A stretch of 64,000 bases of DNA from Streptomyces jumonjinensis (GTDB lineage: Bacteria > Actinomycetota > Actinomycetes > Streptomycetales > Streptomycetaceae): assembly GCF_009600885.1 (NCBI RefSeq), contig NZ_VCLA01000194.1:112920-176919 (forward strand), in the 5' to 3' direction. A program made the position numbers and the translations under genes. Shown one piece after another: positions 39,466 to 48,420 of this stretch; the stretch's first letter is position 1; each line of letters starts with the position of its first letter. The notes below the pieces were generated by a model. It saw only the letters and a program-made list of their open reading frames with translations, had not been told where the DNA came from and made no database searches.

Positions 39466-41691
39466 ATGAGTCAGCAGCCCGCCGAGGCCTCGGTCCAGCA
39501 TCCCCAGCCGTCCGTCGGCTCCATAGCAGCGCACCGGCCGCATACCGTCGCCGCCACGGTCTCCGATCTGGAGCCCGACCTCGACGCGGACCTCGACGCG
39601 TACGAGGAGGAACGGGGCTCCGGAGCCGAGCTGCCCCAGGGCCGCTTCCTGGACCGCGAGCGCAGTTGGCTCGCCTTCAACGAACGCGTACTGGAACTCG
39701 CCGAGGACCCCGCGACCCCGCTCCTCGAACGGGCCAACTTCCTCGCGATCTTCGCGTCCAATCTGGACGAGTTCTTCATGGTCCGGGTCGCCGGCCTCAA
39801 ACGGCGCATCGCGACCGGGGTCGCCACCCGCTCCGCCTCCGGCCTCCAGCCCCGCGAGGTGCTGGATCTGATCTGGACCCGCTCACGTGAGCTCATGGCC
39901 CGGCACGCCGCCGCCTTCCAGCAGGATGTGTCCCCCGCCCTCGCCGAGGAGGGCGTCCATCTCATCCGCTGGCCCGATCTGACCGAGAAGGAGCAGGCAC
40001 GCCTCTTCACCCTGTTCCGGCAGCGGATCTTCCCGGTGCTGACCCCGCTGGCCGTGGACCCGGCGCACCCCTTCCCGTACATCTCCGGCCTCTCGCTGAA
40101 CCTCGCCGTCGTGGTCCGCAACCCCGTCAGCGGCCACCGCCACTTCGCCCGGGTCAAGGTCCCGCCGCTGCTCTCCCGCTTCCTGGAGGCGTCGCCCCAG
40201 CGGTACGTCCCCCTCGAAGACGTCATCGCCGCGCATCTGGAAGAGCTGTTCCCCGGCATGGAGGTGCTCGCGCACCATATGTTCCGGGTGACCAGGAACG
40301 AGGATCTGGAGGTCGAGGAGGACGACGCCGAGAATCTCCTCAAGGCCCTGGAGAAGGAGCTGATGCGGCGGCGCTTCGGGCCCCCGGTGCGCCTGGAGGT
40401 CGAGGAGTCCATCGACCCGTACGTCCTCGATCTGCTGGTCCGCGAGCTGAAGGTGTCCGACGCCGAGGTCTATCCGCTGCCCGGCCCGCTCGATCTGACC
40501 GGCCTCTTCGGGATCGCGGCCCTGGACCGGCCCGAGCTGAAGTACCCCAAGTTCATCGCCGGGACCCACCGCGATCTCGCCGAGGTCGAGTCGGCGTCCG
40601 CGCCCGACATCTTCATGGCGCTCCGTGAGCGCGATGTGCTGCTGCACCACCCGTACGACTCGTTCTCCACCTCCGTACAGGCATTCCTGGAGCAGGCGGC
40701 GGGCGACCCCGACGTACTGGCGATCAAGCAGACGCTCTACCGCACCTCCGGCGACTCCCCCATAGTCGACGCGCTGATCGACGCCGCCGAATCCGGCAAG
40801 CAGGTGCTCGTCCTGGTCGAGATCAAGGCCCGCTTCGACGAGCAGGCCAACATCAAATGGGCGCGGAAGCTGGAGGAGTCGGGCTGCCATGTGGTCTACG
40901 GGCTCGTCGGCCTCAAGACCCACTGCAAGCTCTCCCTGGTGGTACGCCAGGAGGGCGAGCTGCTGCGCCGCTACTCCCATGTCGGCACCGGCAACTACCA
41001 CCCGAAGACGGCCCGGCTCTACGAGGATCTGGGGCTGCTGACCGCGGACCCGCAGGTCGGCGCCGACCTCTCCGATCTCTTCAACCGGCTGTCGGGATAC
41101 TCCCGGCGCGAGACCTACCGGCGGCTGCTGGTCGCCCCCAAGTCGCTGCGCGACGGACTGGTCTCGCGCATCAACAAGGAGGTCGCGCACCATCGCGCCG
41201 GGCGGCCCGCCTATGTCCGCATCAAGGTCAACTCGATGGTGGACGAGGCGATCATCGACGCCTGCTACCGGGCGTCGATGGCGGGCGTGCCGGTGGAGAT
41301 CTGGGTACGGGGCATCTGTGCGATCCGCCCCGGGGTGACCGGACTCTCCGAGAACATCCGGGTACGCTCCGTGCTGGGACGCTTCCTGGAACACTCCCGG
41401 ATCTTCTCCTTCGGCAACGGAGGGGAGCCCGAGGTCTGGCTCGGCAGCGCCGACATGATGCACCGCAATCTCGACCGCCGCATAGAGGCGCTGGTACGGG
41501 TCACCGATCCGGCCCACCGTGCGGCGCTCACCCGGCTCATGGAGACCGGTATGTCCGATTCCACGTCCTCCTGGCATCTGGGCCCGGACGGCGCCTGGAC
41601 CCGCCATGCGACCGACCCCGAGGGCCAGCCGCTGCGCAATGTCCAGGAGATGCTCATCGACGCCCGGAGGCGAAGGCGTGCACAGCCCTGA
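39466..41691 (+). CDS. ppk: Polyphosphate kinase
   Basis: 741 aa including an acidic 55-residue N-terminal extension typical of Streptomyces. FLDRERSWLAFNERVLELAE begins the N domain; the two phospholipase D-like domains contain the autophosphorylated His in LVGLKTHCKLSLVVRQ and the second conserved His in SADMMHRNLDRRIE. It makes polyphosphate reversibly from ATP; in Streptomyces the Ppk reaction is thought to run mainly toward ATP regeneration under phosphate limitation. ATG 39466 is chosen by the family start MSQQPAEAS and a GGAAG ahead. The CHAD gene overlaps its end by 14 bases. Confidence 0.95.
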   Translation: MSQQPAEASVQHPQPSVGSIAAHRPHTVAATVSDLEPDLDADLDAYEEERGSGAELPQGRFLDRERSWLAFNERVLELAEDPATPLLERANFLAIFASNLDEFFMVRVAGLKRRIATGVATRSASGLQPREVLDLIWTRSRELMARHAAAFQQDVSPALAEEGVHLIRWPDLTEKEQARLFTLFRQRIFPVLTPLAVDPAHPFPYISGLSLNLAVVVRNPVSGHRHFARVKVPPLLSRFLEASPQRYVPLEDVIAAHLEELFPGMEVLAHHMFRVTRNEDLEVEEDDAENLLKALEKELMRRRFGPPVRLEVEESIDPYVLDLLVRELKVSDAEVYPLPGPLDLTGLFGIAALDRPELKYPKFIAGTHRDLAEVESASAPDIFMALRERDVLLHHPYDSFSTSVQAFLEQAAGDPDVLAIKQTLYRTSGDSPIVDALIDAAESGKQVLVLVEIKARFDEQANIKWARKLEESGCHVVYGLVGLKTHCKLSLVVRQEGELLRRYSHVGTGNYHPKTARLYEDLGLLTADPQVGADLSDLFNRLSGYSRRETYRRLLVAPKSLRDGLVSRINKEVAHHRAGRPAYVRIKVNSMVDEAIIDACYRASMAGVPVEIWVRGICAIRPGVTGLSENIRVRSVLGRFLEHSRIFSFGNGGEPEVWLGSADMMHRNLDRRIEALVRVTDPAHRAALTRLMETGMSDSTSSWHLGPDGAWTRHATDPEGQPLRNVQEMLIDARRRRRAQP

Positions 41692-42775
41692 TCTGTCCCG
41701 TGTCCCCGCGCAGGGATCTCCTCCGGCTCAGGCCCAGGCCCAGGCTCAGGCCGGAGGGGACGGAGCCGCGGTCGCGGTCACGGTCGCGCTCACCGCGTAT
41801 CTGCATGCACGGGCGGGTGAATTCCTGCGCGGTCTGCGGCTGTACGGCGACTCCGGCGCGGACACGGCGGCGGCGACGGAGGCCGCCCGCTCCCTGCGGA
41901 TGACCGCGCGGCGGATCGGCGGCACCCTGCACACCTTCCGGCCGCTGCTCGACCCGGTCTGGGCGGACGGGCTCCGTACCGAGCTGTCCTGGCTGTCCGG
42001 CACGCTGGCCCAGGAACACGCCTCCACGGCACGGCTGAACCGGCTGCTCGACGCGCTGGCCCGGCTCTCGGGCACGGCGACGGGGGCGGAGGCGGGGGCC
42101 GGGACCGGGGCAGCCTCTGGTACCGGTGCGGCGGGGGGCGGTCCCGGGCGCGGGGCGCTCACCGTGGGCGCGGCCCGCGCCGCCGCGCTGCTGGAGCGCC
42201 GGCTGACCCTGGCCAGGACCCGGGCCCACTCGGCGACGCTCCAGGCGCTGGGCTCCGCCCGCTGCCACGCGGTCGCGGACGCCGTCGCGGTCCTCACGTC
42301 CGAGCTGCCGCCGGCTCCGGCGGCCGGGGCGCTCCCCCTGCCGGCCGAGGCCGACGCAGCCGCCGAACGGCGGCTGCTCGACGCGGTCGCGGCGCTTCCG
42401 CTGGCCCGCGCGGGGCATCCGTACAACGCGGAGGCCCTGCTGAACGGGCTGGCCACCGCGTCGGCCGAAGAGATCCAGGACGAGCCCTGGCACCGGGTCC
42501 GCACCCTGCTGAGGCTCCACCGGTACGCCCTGGAGGTGCTGGGCCCGGAGCGGAATCCGGTGCTGGACCGGGCGGGGCAGGTGCTGGACCGGCACCGGGA
42601 CGCGTCCGAGGCCGCCGCGGCGGCGGCAGCGGCGGCCCGTACGCCGAGGATCGCCCCGGCGACGGCGTACGCGCTGGGAGTGCTCCACGCCGACCAGCGT
42701 CATGAGGTGGAGGCGGCCCGGTTCGCCTTCCAGGAGATCTGGCAGGGGTCGATCGCGGTACAGGCGGCCCTGTAG
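41678..42775 (+). CDS. CHAD-domain protein, polyphosphate-binding
   Basis: 365 aa, GTG start inside the end of ppk (14-base overlap) with GGAGG at the right distance, so translation is coupled to ppk. CHAD is an all-helical domain with conserved basic residues and histidines that binds polyphosphate; seen here are LHARAGEFLRGLRLYGDSG, SLRMTARRIGGTLHTFRPLL and HRVRTLLRLHRYALEVLGPE. The middle (residues 130-165) is a Gly/Ala/Thr-rich linker (GAGTGAASGTGAAGGG). It may place Ppk or hold polyphosphate granules. Fusion to an inorganic triphosphatase (CYTH), common for CHAD, is absent. Confidence 0.87.
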   Translation: MHSPDLSRVPAQGSPPAQAQAQAQAGGDGAAVAVTVALTAYLHARAGEFLRGLRLYGDSGADTAAATEAARSLRMTARRIGGTLHTFRPLLDPVWADGLRTELSWLSGTLAQEHASTARLNRLLDALARLSGTATGAEAGAGTGAASGTGAAGGGPGRGALTVGAARAAALLERRLTLARTRAHSATLQALGSARCHAVADAVAVLTSELPPAPAAGALPLPAEADAAAERRLLDAVAALPLARAGHPYNAEALLNGLATASAEEIQDEPWHRVRTLLRLHRYALEVLGPERNPVLDRAGQVLDRHRDASEAAAAAAAAARTPRIAPATAYALGVLHADQRHEVEAARFAFQEIWQGSIAVQAAL

Positions 42776-42860
42776 GGAGGTTTTCCGTGTCCCCGATAGC
42801 GGTTTCGGCCATTCCGATCGCGAAGGCACCGCCTGTCGTCCCGTCCCCGGAGCGTCCGCG

Positions 42861-43292
42861 ATGACGGCGGACCGGGTCGTGCTGGCGGCGGGCTGTGTGC
42901 TGTGGCGGCACTCCCCGCGCGGCGACGGCCGGGTGGAGATCTGTCTTGTGCACCGCCCCCGATACGACGACTGGTCGCACCCGAAAGGCAAGCTCAAGCG
43001 CGGTGAGGACGCCCGGCGGGGCGCACTGCGGGAGGTGCTGGAGGAGACCGGCGCGACCTGCTCGCTCGGCACCGAGCTGCCCACCGTCCGCTATCCGGTC
43101 GACGGCCGCCCCAAGGAGGTCCGCTACTGGGCGGCACGGGCCACCGGCGGGTCCTTCATCCCGAACGACGAAGTCGACCAGGTGCTGTGGCTCTCCCCCG
43201 CCGCCGCGCGCGCCCGGGCCACCCAGCCGCGGGACCGGGATCTGGTGACGGCCTTCCTCAGCACGCTGCGTCCGGCGTCCGGCAGCCGCTGA
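42861..43292 (+). CDS. Nudix hydrolase (MutT-like)
   Basis: 143 aa. The Nudix box G-x5-E-x7-R-E-U-x-E-E-x-G-U is complete: GKLKRGEDARRGALREVLEE then TG. The layout resembles the N-terminal domain of mycobacterial MutT1, which hydrolyses 8-oxo-dGTP and diadenosine polyphosphates, but the C-terminal histidine-phosphatase domain of MutT1 is missing. Placement after ppk-CHAD suggests polyphosphate or diphosphoinositol-type substrates are also possible. Confidence 0.88.
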   Translation: MTADRVVLAAGCVLWRHSPRGDGRVEICLVHRPRYDDWSHPKGKLKRGEDARRGALREVLEETGATCSLGTELPTVRYPVDGRPKEVRYWAARATGGSFIPNDEVDQVLWLSPAAARARATQPRDRDLVTAFLSTLRPASGSR

Positions 43293-43667
43293 CAGACCTG
43301 CGCCCACTGACGGACCGACCGGAGCCACCGGGCGGTTCATCATATTGAGCGATCAACACCCGGAATGTTGTGCGACCAACGCCTGCACTTCAGCCAGCTC
43401 AACCGCCAACGACCGTACCCCGTACGCCGGATGGCCGGGGAGCAGCCCGCCGGGCAACCGGTGTACGGTCGCGAATCATGCCTGTTCGTCACACCCCCAC
43501 CACCGACCGTCATGAGTCCCCCGCCGGCCCACCGCTCGCCGGGGAGCACATACGTACCGCCCCCGACCAGCGGTAACCCCCCAGGCGTACATCCATGCCC
43601 GGATGCCGGGGCGACCGGACGGTCATGGTCCGGACCTGTCGGGGCCGGGTACCCAGCCGCCCGACAC

Positions 43668-43711
43668 GGTTCACCTCCCGTTCACTCTCCCCCATGGGCA
43701 GCTTCACCTGA
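43668..43711 (+). promoter_or_regulatory. PHO box: four 11-bp PhoP direct-repeat units upstream of pstS
   Basis: Units GGTTCACCTCC (43668-43678), CGTTCACTCTC (43679-43689), a degenerate CCCCATGGGCA (43690-43700) and GCTTCACCTGA (43701-43711) keep exact 11-bp register, the Streptomyces PhoP binding pattern. TAATTT at 43718-43723 is a likely -10, so the last unit overlaps the -35. The rest of the 540-bp gap before pstS shows no gene. Confidence 0.88.
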
Positions 43712-43833
43712 TCTGCCTAATTTCAGACTTACGAGGTGACCGGCACAGGCCGGCTCCCCCACCCGACACACGCCGCCACAGAGCGTCCGACAACGGTCGC
43801 CCTCCGGGCGGCTTCTGGAAGGAACACCCGAAA

Positions 43834-44967
43834 GTGAAGCTTCAGCGCAAGAACGGGCTGCGCGCCACCGCGCTCGGCGCGCTCGCCGTCACCGGCGCCC
43901 TGGTCCTCACGGCGTGTGGTTCGGACGACAACGCCGCGAGCACCGGCGGCAACGACGGCAAGACCAACGCCGCCTCGGACATCTCGTGCGAAGGCGCGAA
44001 GGGCAAGCTGCTCGCATCCGGTTCCAGCGCACAGAAGAACGCCATGGACCTGTGGGTCAAGAACTACATGGCGGCCTGCTCGGGCGTGGAGATCAACTAC
44101 AAGTCGTCCTCCTCCGGTGAGGGCATCGTCGCCTTCAACCAGGGCACGGTCGGGTTCGCCGGCTCCGACTCGGCGCTCAAGCCCGAAGAGGTCACCGAGT
44201 CCAAGAAGATCTGCAAGGGCGGCCAGGGCATCAATCTGCCGATGGCCGGCGGACCCATCGCGATCGGGTACAACCTCTCCGGCGTCGAAGACCTGAACCT
44301 GGACGCCGCCACGATCGCCAAGATCTTCAACGGCAAGATCAAGAACTGGAACGACCCGGCGATCGAGAAGCTCAACGAGGACGTCGAGCTCCCGGACAAG
44401 GCGATCCAGGCGTTCCACCGCTCCGAGGACTCCGGCACCACCCAGAACCTCGGCAAGTACCTGGGCGCCACCGCGAAGTCCGACTGGCCGTACGAGGCCG
44501 AGAAGAAGTGGCCCGCCCCCGGCGGCCAGGCCGCCTCCGGCTCCTCCGGCGTCGCCGCCCAGGTCAAGCAGGTCGACGGCGCGATCGGCTACTTCGAGCT
44601 CTCGTACGCGACCTCGCAGTCCATCCCGACCGTGCGCATCGACACCGGCGCCTCCGCCCCGGTCGAGGCCACCTCCGAGAACGCCTCCAAGGCGATCGCC
44701 GCCGCCCAGGTCAAGGGCGCGGGCAAGGACCTCGCCCTCGAACTGGACTACGCCACCAAGGCCGACGGCGCCTACCCGATCGTCCTGGTGACGTACGAGG
44801 TCGTCTGCGACACCGGCAACAAGCCGGAGACGCTGGACACGGTCAAGTCCTTCCTGACCTACACCGCGAGCGACGCGGGCCAGAAGGTCCTCACCGACGC
44901 CGGGTACGCCCCGATCCCCGCCGAGATCAACGCCAAGGTCCGCGAGACGGTCGCGGGTCTGAAGTAA
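43834..44967 (+). CDS. pstS: Phosphate-binding lipoprotein of the Pst ABC transporter
   Basis: 377 aa, GTG start after GGAAGGAA. Lipoprotein signal with lipobox LTAC (Cys28), then Gly/Asn/Asp-rich linker and a PstS fold: LASGSSAQKNAMDLWVKNY, INYKSSSSGEGIVAF, FHRSEDSGTTQNL and the phosphate-contact loops. It captures phosphate outside the membrane for PstCAB. PHO boxes upstream show PhoP control. A perfect 28-bp palindrome follows the stop and probably lowers transcription of the downstream genes, giving more PstS than transporter. Confidence 0.96.
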   Translation: MKLQRKNGLRATALGALAVTGALVLTACGSDDNAASTGGNDGKTNAASDISCEGAKGKLLASGSSAQKNAMDLWVKNYMAACSGVEINYKSSSSGEGIVAFNQGTVGFAGSDSALKPEEVTESKKICKGGQGINLPMAGGPIAIGYNLSGVEDLNLDAATIAKIFNGKIKNWNDPAIEKLNEDVELPDKAIQAFHRSEDSGTTQNLGKYLGATAKSDWPYEAEKKWPAPGGQAASGSSGVAAQVKQVDGAIGYFELSYATSQSIPTVRIDTGASAPVEATSENASKAIAAAQVKGAGKDLALELDYATKADGAYPIVLVTYEVVCDTGNKPETLDTVKSFLTYTASDAGQKVLTDAGYAPIPAEINAKVRETVAGLK

Positions 44968-44975
44968 CCCGGGCG

Positions 44976-45003
44976 GGCGGGCGGGGGCCGGCCCCCGCCC
45001 GCC
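44976..45003 (+). terminator. Perfect 28-bp palindrome between pstS and pstC (partial terminator / mRNA stabiliser)
   Basis: Arms 44976-44989 and 44990-45003 are perfect inverted copies of GGCGGGCGGGGGCC with no loop bases beyond the centre, beginning 8 bases after the pstS stop. Such an extreme GC stem can stop most transcripts and protect the 3' end of pstS mRNA while letting some continue into pstCAB. Confidence 0.75.
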
Positions 45004-45064
45004 GCCCCCTCCGGTGCACCGCCGCCAGGGGAGCCGCCGCTCCCCCACACAGACCGGAAAGACC

Positions 45065-46066
45065 ATGGCATCAACCACACCCATAGACTCTCCTCCCCCG
45101 ACGCAGGCTCCGCCGGTCGCCACGGAGAAGAGCACCTCCACCGGCCGCGCGGGCGACAAGATCTTCCTCGCCCTCTCGCGCGGCTCGGGCATTCTGCTCC
45201 TGGCGATCATGGCGTCGATAGCCGGGTTCCTCGCCTACCGCTCCGCGATCGCCATCTCGGCCGACGAAGGCAACTTCCTCACCACCTTCGACTGGGACCC
45301 GGCCGGCGACCCGCCGGTCTTCGGCATCGCGGTCCTGCTCTTCGGCACCGTCGTCAGCTCCGTCATCGCGATGGTGATCGCCGTGCCGATCGCCGTGGGC
45401 ATCGCGCTGTTCATCTCGCACTACGCGCCGCGCAGACTCGCCGCGCCCCTCGCGTATGTGGTCGATCTGCTGGCGGCCGTCCCGTCGATCATCTACGGCA
45501 TCTGGGGCGCGCTCTTCCTGGTGCCGTACCTCGAAGGGCTCAACCTCTGGCTGGACGAGTTCTTCGCGTGGACGTACCTCTTCGAGAAGACCGAGGTCGG
45601 AGTCGCCCGCTCGCTCTTCACCGTGGGCATTCTGCTCGCGATCATGATCCTGCCGATCGTGACCAGCGTCAGCCGGGAGGTGTTCCTCCAGGTCCCGCGG
45701 ATGAACGAGGAAGCCGCCCTGGCGCTCGGCGCGACCCGCTGGGAGGTCATCCGGATGTCGGTCCTCCCCTTCGGCCGCTCCGGAGTCATCTCCGCCTCGA
45801 TGCTGGGGCTCGGCCGCGCGCTCGGCGAGACGATGGCCGTGGCCACGGTCCTGTCGCCGAGCTTTGTGATCTCGTTCCATCTGCTCAACCCGGGCGGCGG
45901 CACCTTCGCCCAGAACATCGCCGCGAAGTTCGACGAGGCCAATGAGCTCGGGCGGGACGCCCTGATCGCCTCCGGCCTCGTGCTGTTCATCCTCACCCTG
46001 CTGGTCAATGGCGCGGCCCGCCTCATCATCGCCCGCCGCAAGGAGTACTCGGGGGCCAACGCATGA
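45065..46066 (+). CDS. pstC: Phosphate ABC transporter permease
   Basis: 333 aa with about six membrane helices. The permease EAA loop, which contacts PstB, reads EEAALALGATRWEVIRMSVL. SIIYGIWGALFLVPYLE is the conserved helix pair of PstC. N-terminal 40 residues are a polar cytosolic extension. It overlaps pstA by 4 bases (ATGA). Confidence 0.94.
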   Translation: MASTTPIDSPPPTQAPPVATEKSTSTGRAGDKIFLALSRGSGILLLAIMASIAGFLAYRSAIAISADEGNFLTTFDWDPAGDPPVFGIAVLLFGTVVSSVIAMVIAVPIAVGIALFISHYAPRRLAAPLAYVVDLLAAVPSIIYGIWGALFLVPYLEGLNLWLDEFFAWTYLFEKTEVGVARSLFTVGILLAIMILPIVTSVSREVFLQVPRMNEEAALALGATRWEVIRMSVLPFGRSGVISASMLGLGRALGETMAVATVLSPSFVISFHLLNPGGGTFAQNIAAKFDEANELGRDALIASGLVLFILTLLVNGAARLIIARRKEYSGANA

Positions 46067-47139
46067 GCCAGACAGCCGTACAGGACCGGCCCGCCCCCGT
46101 GCCGCCCTCCCCGAAGTCCCCGCTCAGCAGCCGGGCCCTGCCCCGCTGGGCCCCCGTGGGCTTCGCCGCCGCCTCGATCGCGCTGGGCTGCGGCCTGGGC
46201 GCGCTGGCCGGCTGGGAGAGCAGAACGCAGTGGGGTCTGGTATCCGCCCTGTTCTTCGTCCTCATCTCCTACACCGTGACCTCGGCGGTCGAGAACAAGC
46301 GGCAGGCCAAGGACCGGCTGGCCACCAGCGTCGTCTGGGTGTGCTTCATCCTGGCCGTGGTGCCGCTGCTGTCGCTGATCTGGGTGACCGTCAGCCGTGG
46401 CATAAAGGTGCTCGACACCTACTTCCTGACCCACTCCATGGCCGGTGTGCCGGGCTTCGAGGCGGGCGGCGGCGTCTACCACGCGATCATCGGCACCCTG
46501 GAGCAGGTCGGCCTCGCCACCGTGATCTCCGTGCCGATCGGCCTGCTGACCGCGGTCTATCTGGTCGAGTACGGCAAGGGCGCGCTGGCCAAGGCCGTGA
46601 CCTTCTTCGTCGACGTGATGACGGGCATCCCGTCGATCGTCGCCGGTCTCTTCATCCTCTCGATCATGCTGATGTTCCAGCTGAGCCCGTCCGGTCTGAT
46701 GGGCGCGCTGGCGCTGGCGATCCTGATGATCCCGGTCGTGGTCCGCTCCACCGAGGAGATGCTCAAGCTCGTGCCGAACGAGCTGCGCGAGGCGGCACTC
46801 GCCCTGGGCGTCCCGAAGTGGCGCACGATCGTGAAGGTGGTCGTCCCGACCGCGCTCGGCGGGATCACCACCGGCGTGATGCTGGCGGTCGCGCGGATCG
46901 CCGGCGAGACCGCACCGATCATGCTGCTGGTCTTCGGCAGCCAGCTGATCAACGCCAACCCCTTCGAAGGCGCGCAGTCCTCACTGCCCTTCTACATCTG
47001 GGAGCAGTACCGGGTCGGCAGCGAGGCGTCGTACGACCGCGCCTGGGCCGCCGCTCTGGTCCTGATCGCCTTCGTCATGCTCCTCAACCTGGTGGCCCGC
47101 GGCATCGCCCGCTGGAAGGCCCCCAAGACCGGCCGCTGA
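46063..47139 (+). CDS. pstA: Phosphate ABC transporter permease
   Basis: 358 aa, translationally coupled to pstC through ATGA. The EAA loop is REAALALGVPKWRTIVKVVV; PSIVAGLFILSIMLMFQLSP is typical of PstA. Extra N-terminal helices (about residues 25-105) make it longer than the E. coli protein, as is usual in actinobacteria. Confidence 0.94.
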   Translation: MSQTAVQDRPAPVPPSPKSPLSSRALPRWAPVGFAAASIALGCGLGALAGWESRTQWGLVSALFFVLISYTVTSAVENKRQAKDRLATSVVWVCFILAVVPLLSLIWVTVSRGIKVLDTYFLTHSMAGVPGFEAGGGVYHAIIGTLEQVGLATVISVPIGLLTAVYLVEYGKGALAKAVTFFVDVMTGIPSIVAGLFILSIMLMFQLSPSGLMGALALAILMIPVVVRSTEEMLKLVPNELREAALALGVPKWRTIVKVVVPTALGGITTGVMLAVARIAGETAPIMLLVFGSQLINANPFEGAQSSLPFYIWEQYRVGSEASYDRAWAAALVLIAFVMLLNLVARGIARWKAPKTGR

Positions 47140-47168
47140 CCGCGGCCTCCTGGAAGTGATCTAAGAAG

Positions 47169-47945
47169 ATGGCCAAGCGAATCGACGTCAGCGGACTGAC
47201 CGCCTACTACAGCGCCCACAAGGCGATCGAGGACATCTCGATGACGGTGGAGCCGCGCTCGGTGACGGCCTTCATCGGACCCTCCGGCTGTGGCAAGTCG
47301 ACCTTCCTGCGCACCCTGAACCGGATGCACGAGGTCACCCCCGGGGGCCGGGTCGAGGGCAAGGTGATGCTCGACGACGAGAATCTGTACGGGTCCAACG
47401 TCGACCCGGTCGCGGTGCGCCGCACGGTCGGCATGGTCTTCCAGCGCCCGAACCCCTTCCCCACCATGTCGATCTTCGACAATGTGGCGGCGGGCCTGCG
47501 GCTGAACGGCTCGTACAAGAAGAACCAGCTCGCGGACGTCGTCGAGAAGTCCCTGCGGGGCGCCAACCTCTGGAACGAGGTCAAGGACCGTCTGAACAAG
47601 CCCGGCTCGGGCCTCTCCGGCGGCCAGCAGCAGCGCCTCTGCATCGCCCGCGCCATCGCCGTCGAGCCTGAGGTCCTGCTGATGGACGAGCCCTGCTCGG
47701 CGCTGGACCCGATCTCGACGCTGGCGATCGAGGACCTGATCGGTGAGCTGAAGGAGCGGTTCACGATCGTGATCGTGACCCACAACATGCAGCAGGCGGC
47801 CCGGGTCTCGGACCGTACGGCGTTCTTCAACCTGGCGGCGGTGGGCCAGCCGGGGAGGCTGATCGAGATAGACGAGACGGAGCGCATCTTCGCCAACCCG
47901 TCGGTGCAGGCGACCGAGGACTACATCTCCGGCCGCTTCGGCTGA
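47169..47945 (+). CDS. pstB: Phosphate ABC transporter ATPase
   Basis: 258 aa. Walker A GPSGCGKST, Q-loop in VGMVFQRPNPFP (the PstB hallmark), signature LSGGQQQRLCIARA, Walker B VLLMDEPCSALDP, switch His in VTHNMQQA. It powers PstSCA. The operon ends 16 bases later in a repeat array. Confidence 0.96.
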   Translation: MAKRIDVSGLTAYYSAHKAIEDISMTVEPRSVTAFIGPSGCGKSTFLRTLNRMHEVTPGGRVEGKVMLDDENLYGSNVDPVAVRRTVGMVFQRPNPFPTMSIFDNVAAGLRLNGSYKKNQLADVVEKSLRGANLWNEVKDRLNKPGSGLSGGQQQRLCIARAIAVEPEVLLMDEPCSALDPISTLAIEDLIGELKERFTIVIVTHNMQQAARVSDRTAFFNLAAVGQPGRLIEIDETERIFANPSVQATEDYISGRFG

Positions 47946-47961
47946 GCCCCACGCCCGCACC

Positions 47962-48026
47962 CCGACGCCGAGCACCGACGCCGAGCACCGACGCCGAGCG
48001 CCGACGCCGAGCACCGGCGACGAGCA
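47962..48026. repeat. 13-bp tandem repeat after pstB, five copies
   Basis: CCGACGCCGAGCA repeats at 47962, 47975, 47988 (last base G), 48001 and 48014 (variant CCGGCGACGAGCA). The 475-bp gap between the convergent pstB and pit genes otherwise holds only the hairpin at 48187. Confidence 0.85.
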
Positions 48027-48186
48027 CCGCCCCGATGCCGCCGGCGGCCGGGGGCGGAGCCGGGTCCGTGCCACCGGGCGGCCGGGGGCGCGGTAGGTCC
48101 GCGCTGCCGGGGCCGCACGGTGCGGATCCGGTCCGCGCTCTGAGAACGTCTCGCGGTGCTGCATGGCGGTGCCACCGCAAGACGAA

Positions 48187-48217
48187 GGGCCCGCCCTCCC
48201 TCCCCGGGGGCGGGCCC
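48187..48217. terminator. Hairpin between convergent pstB and pit
   Basis: GGGCCCGCC (48187-48195) and GGCGGGCCC (48209-48217) pair perfectly. It lies 240 bases after pstB and 200 bases after the pit stop, so it could terminate read-through from either side; no T run. Confidence 0.55.
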
Positions 48218-48420
48218 ACTCGCATCCCCGCCAGGGCACGAGCGCCGACCGCCCCCGAGGACCCCGCGCCCGACCCGCCACACCCCCGCCGGGCGCCTCC
48301 CGGCACCGGACCCCAGGCCGTGCCACGGACGCCCCAGGACGGCCTCAGCGCCCTACGGGAACAGTAGGGGACGGCACTGACAACGCCCGGCGGACTCCGG
48401 CCTGAGCCTCAGCCTCAGTC

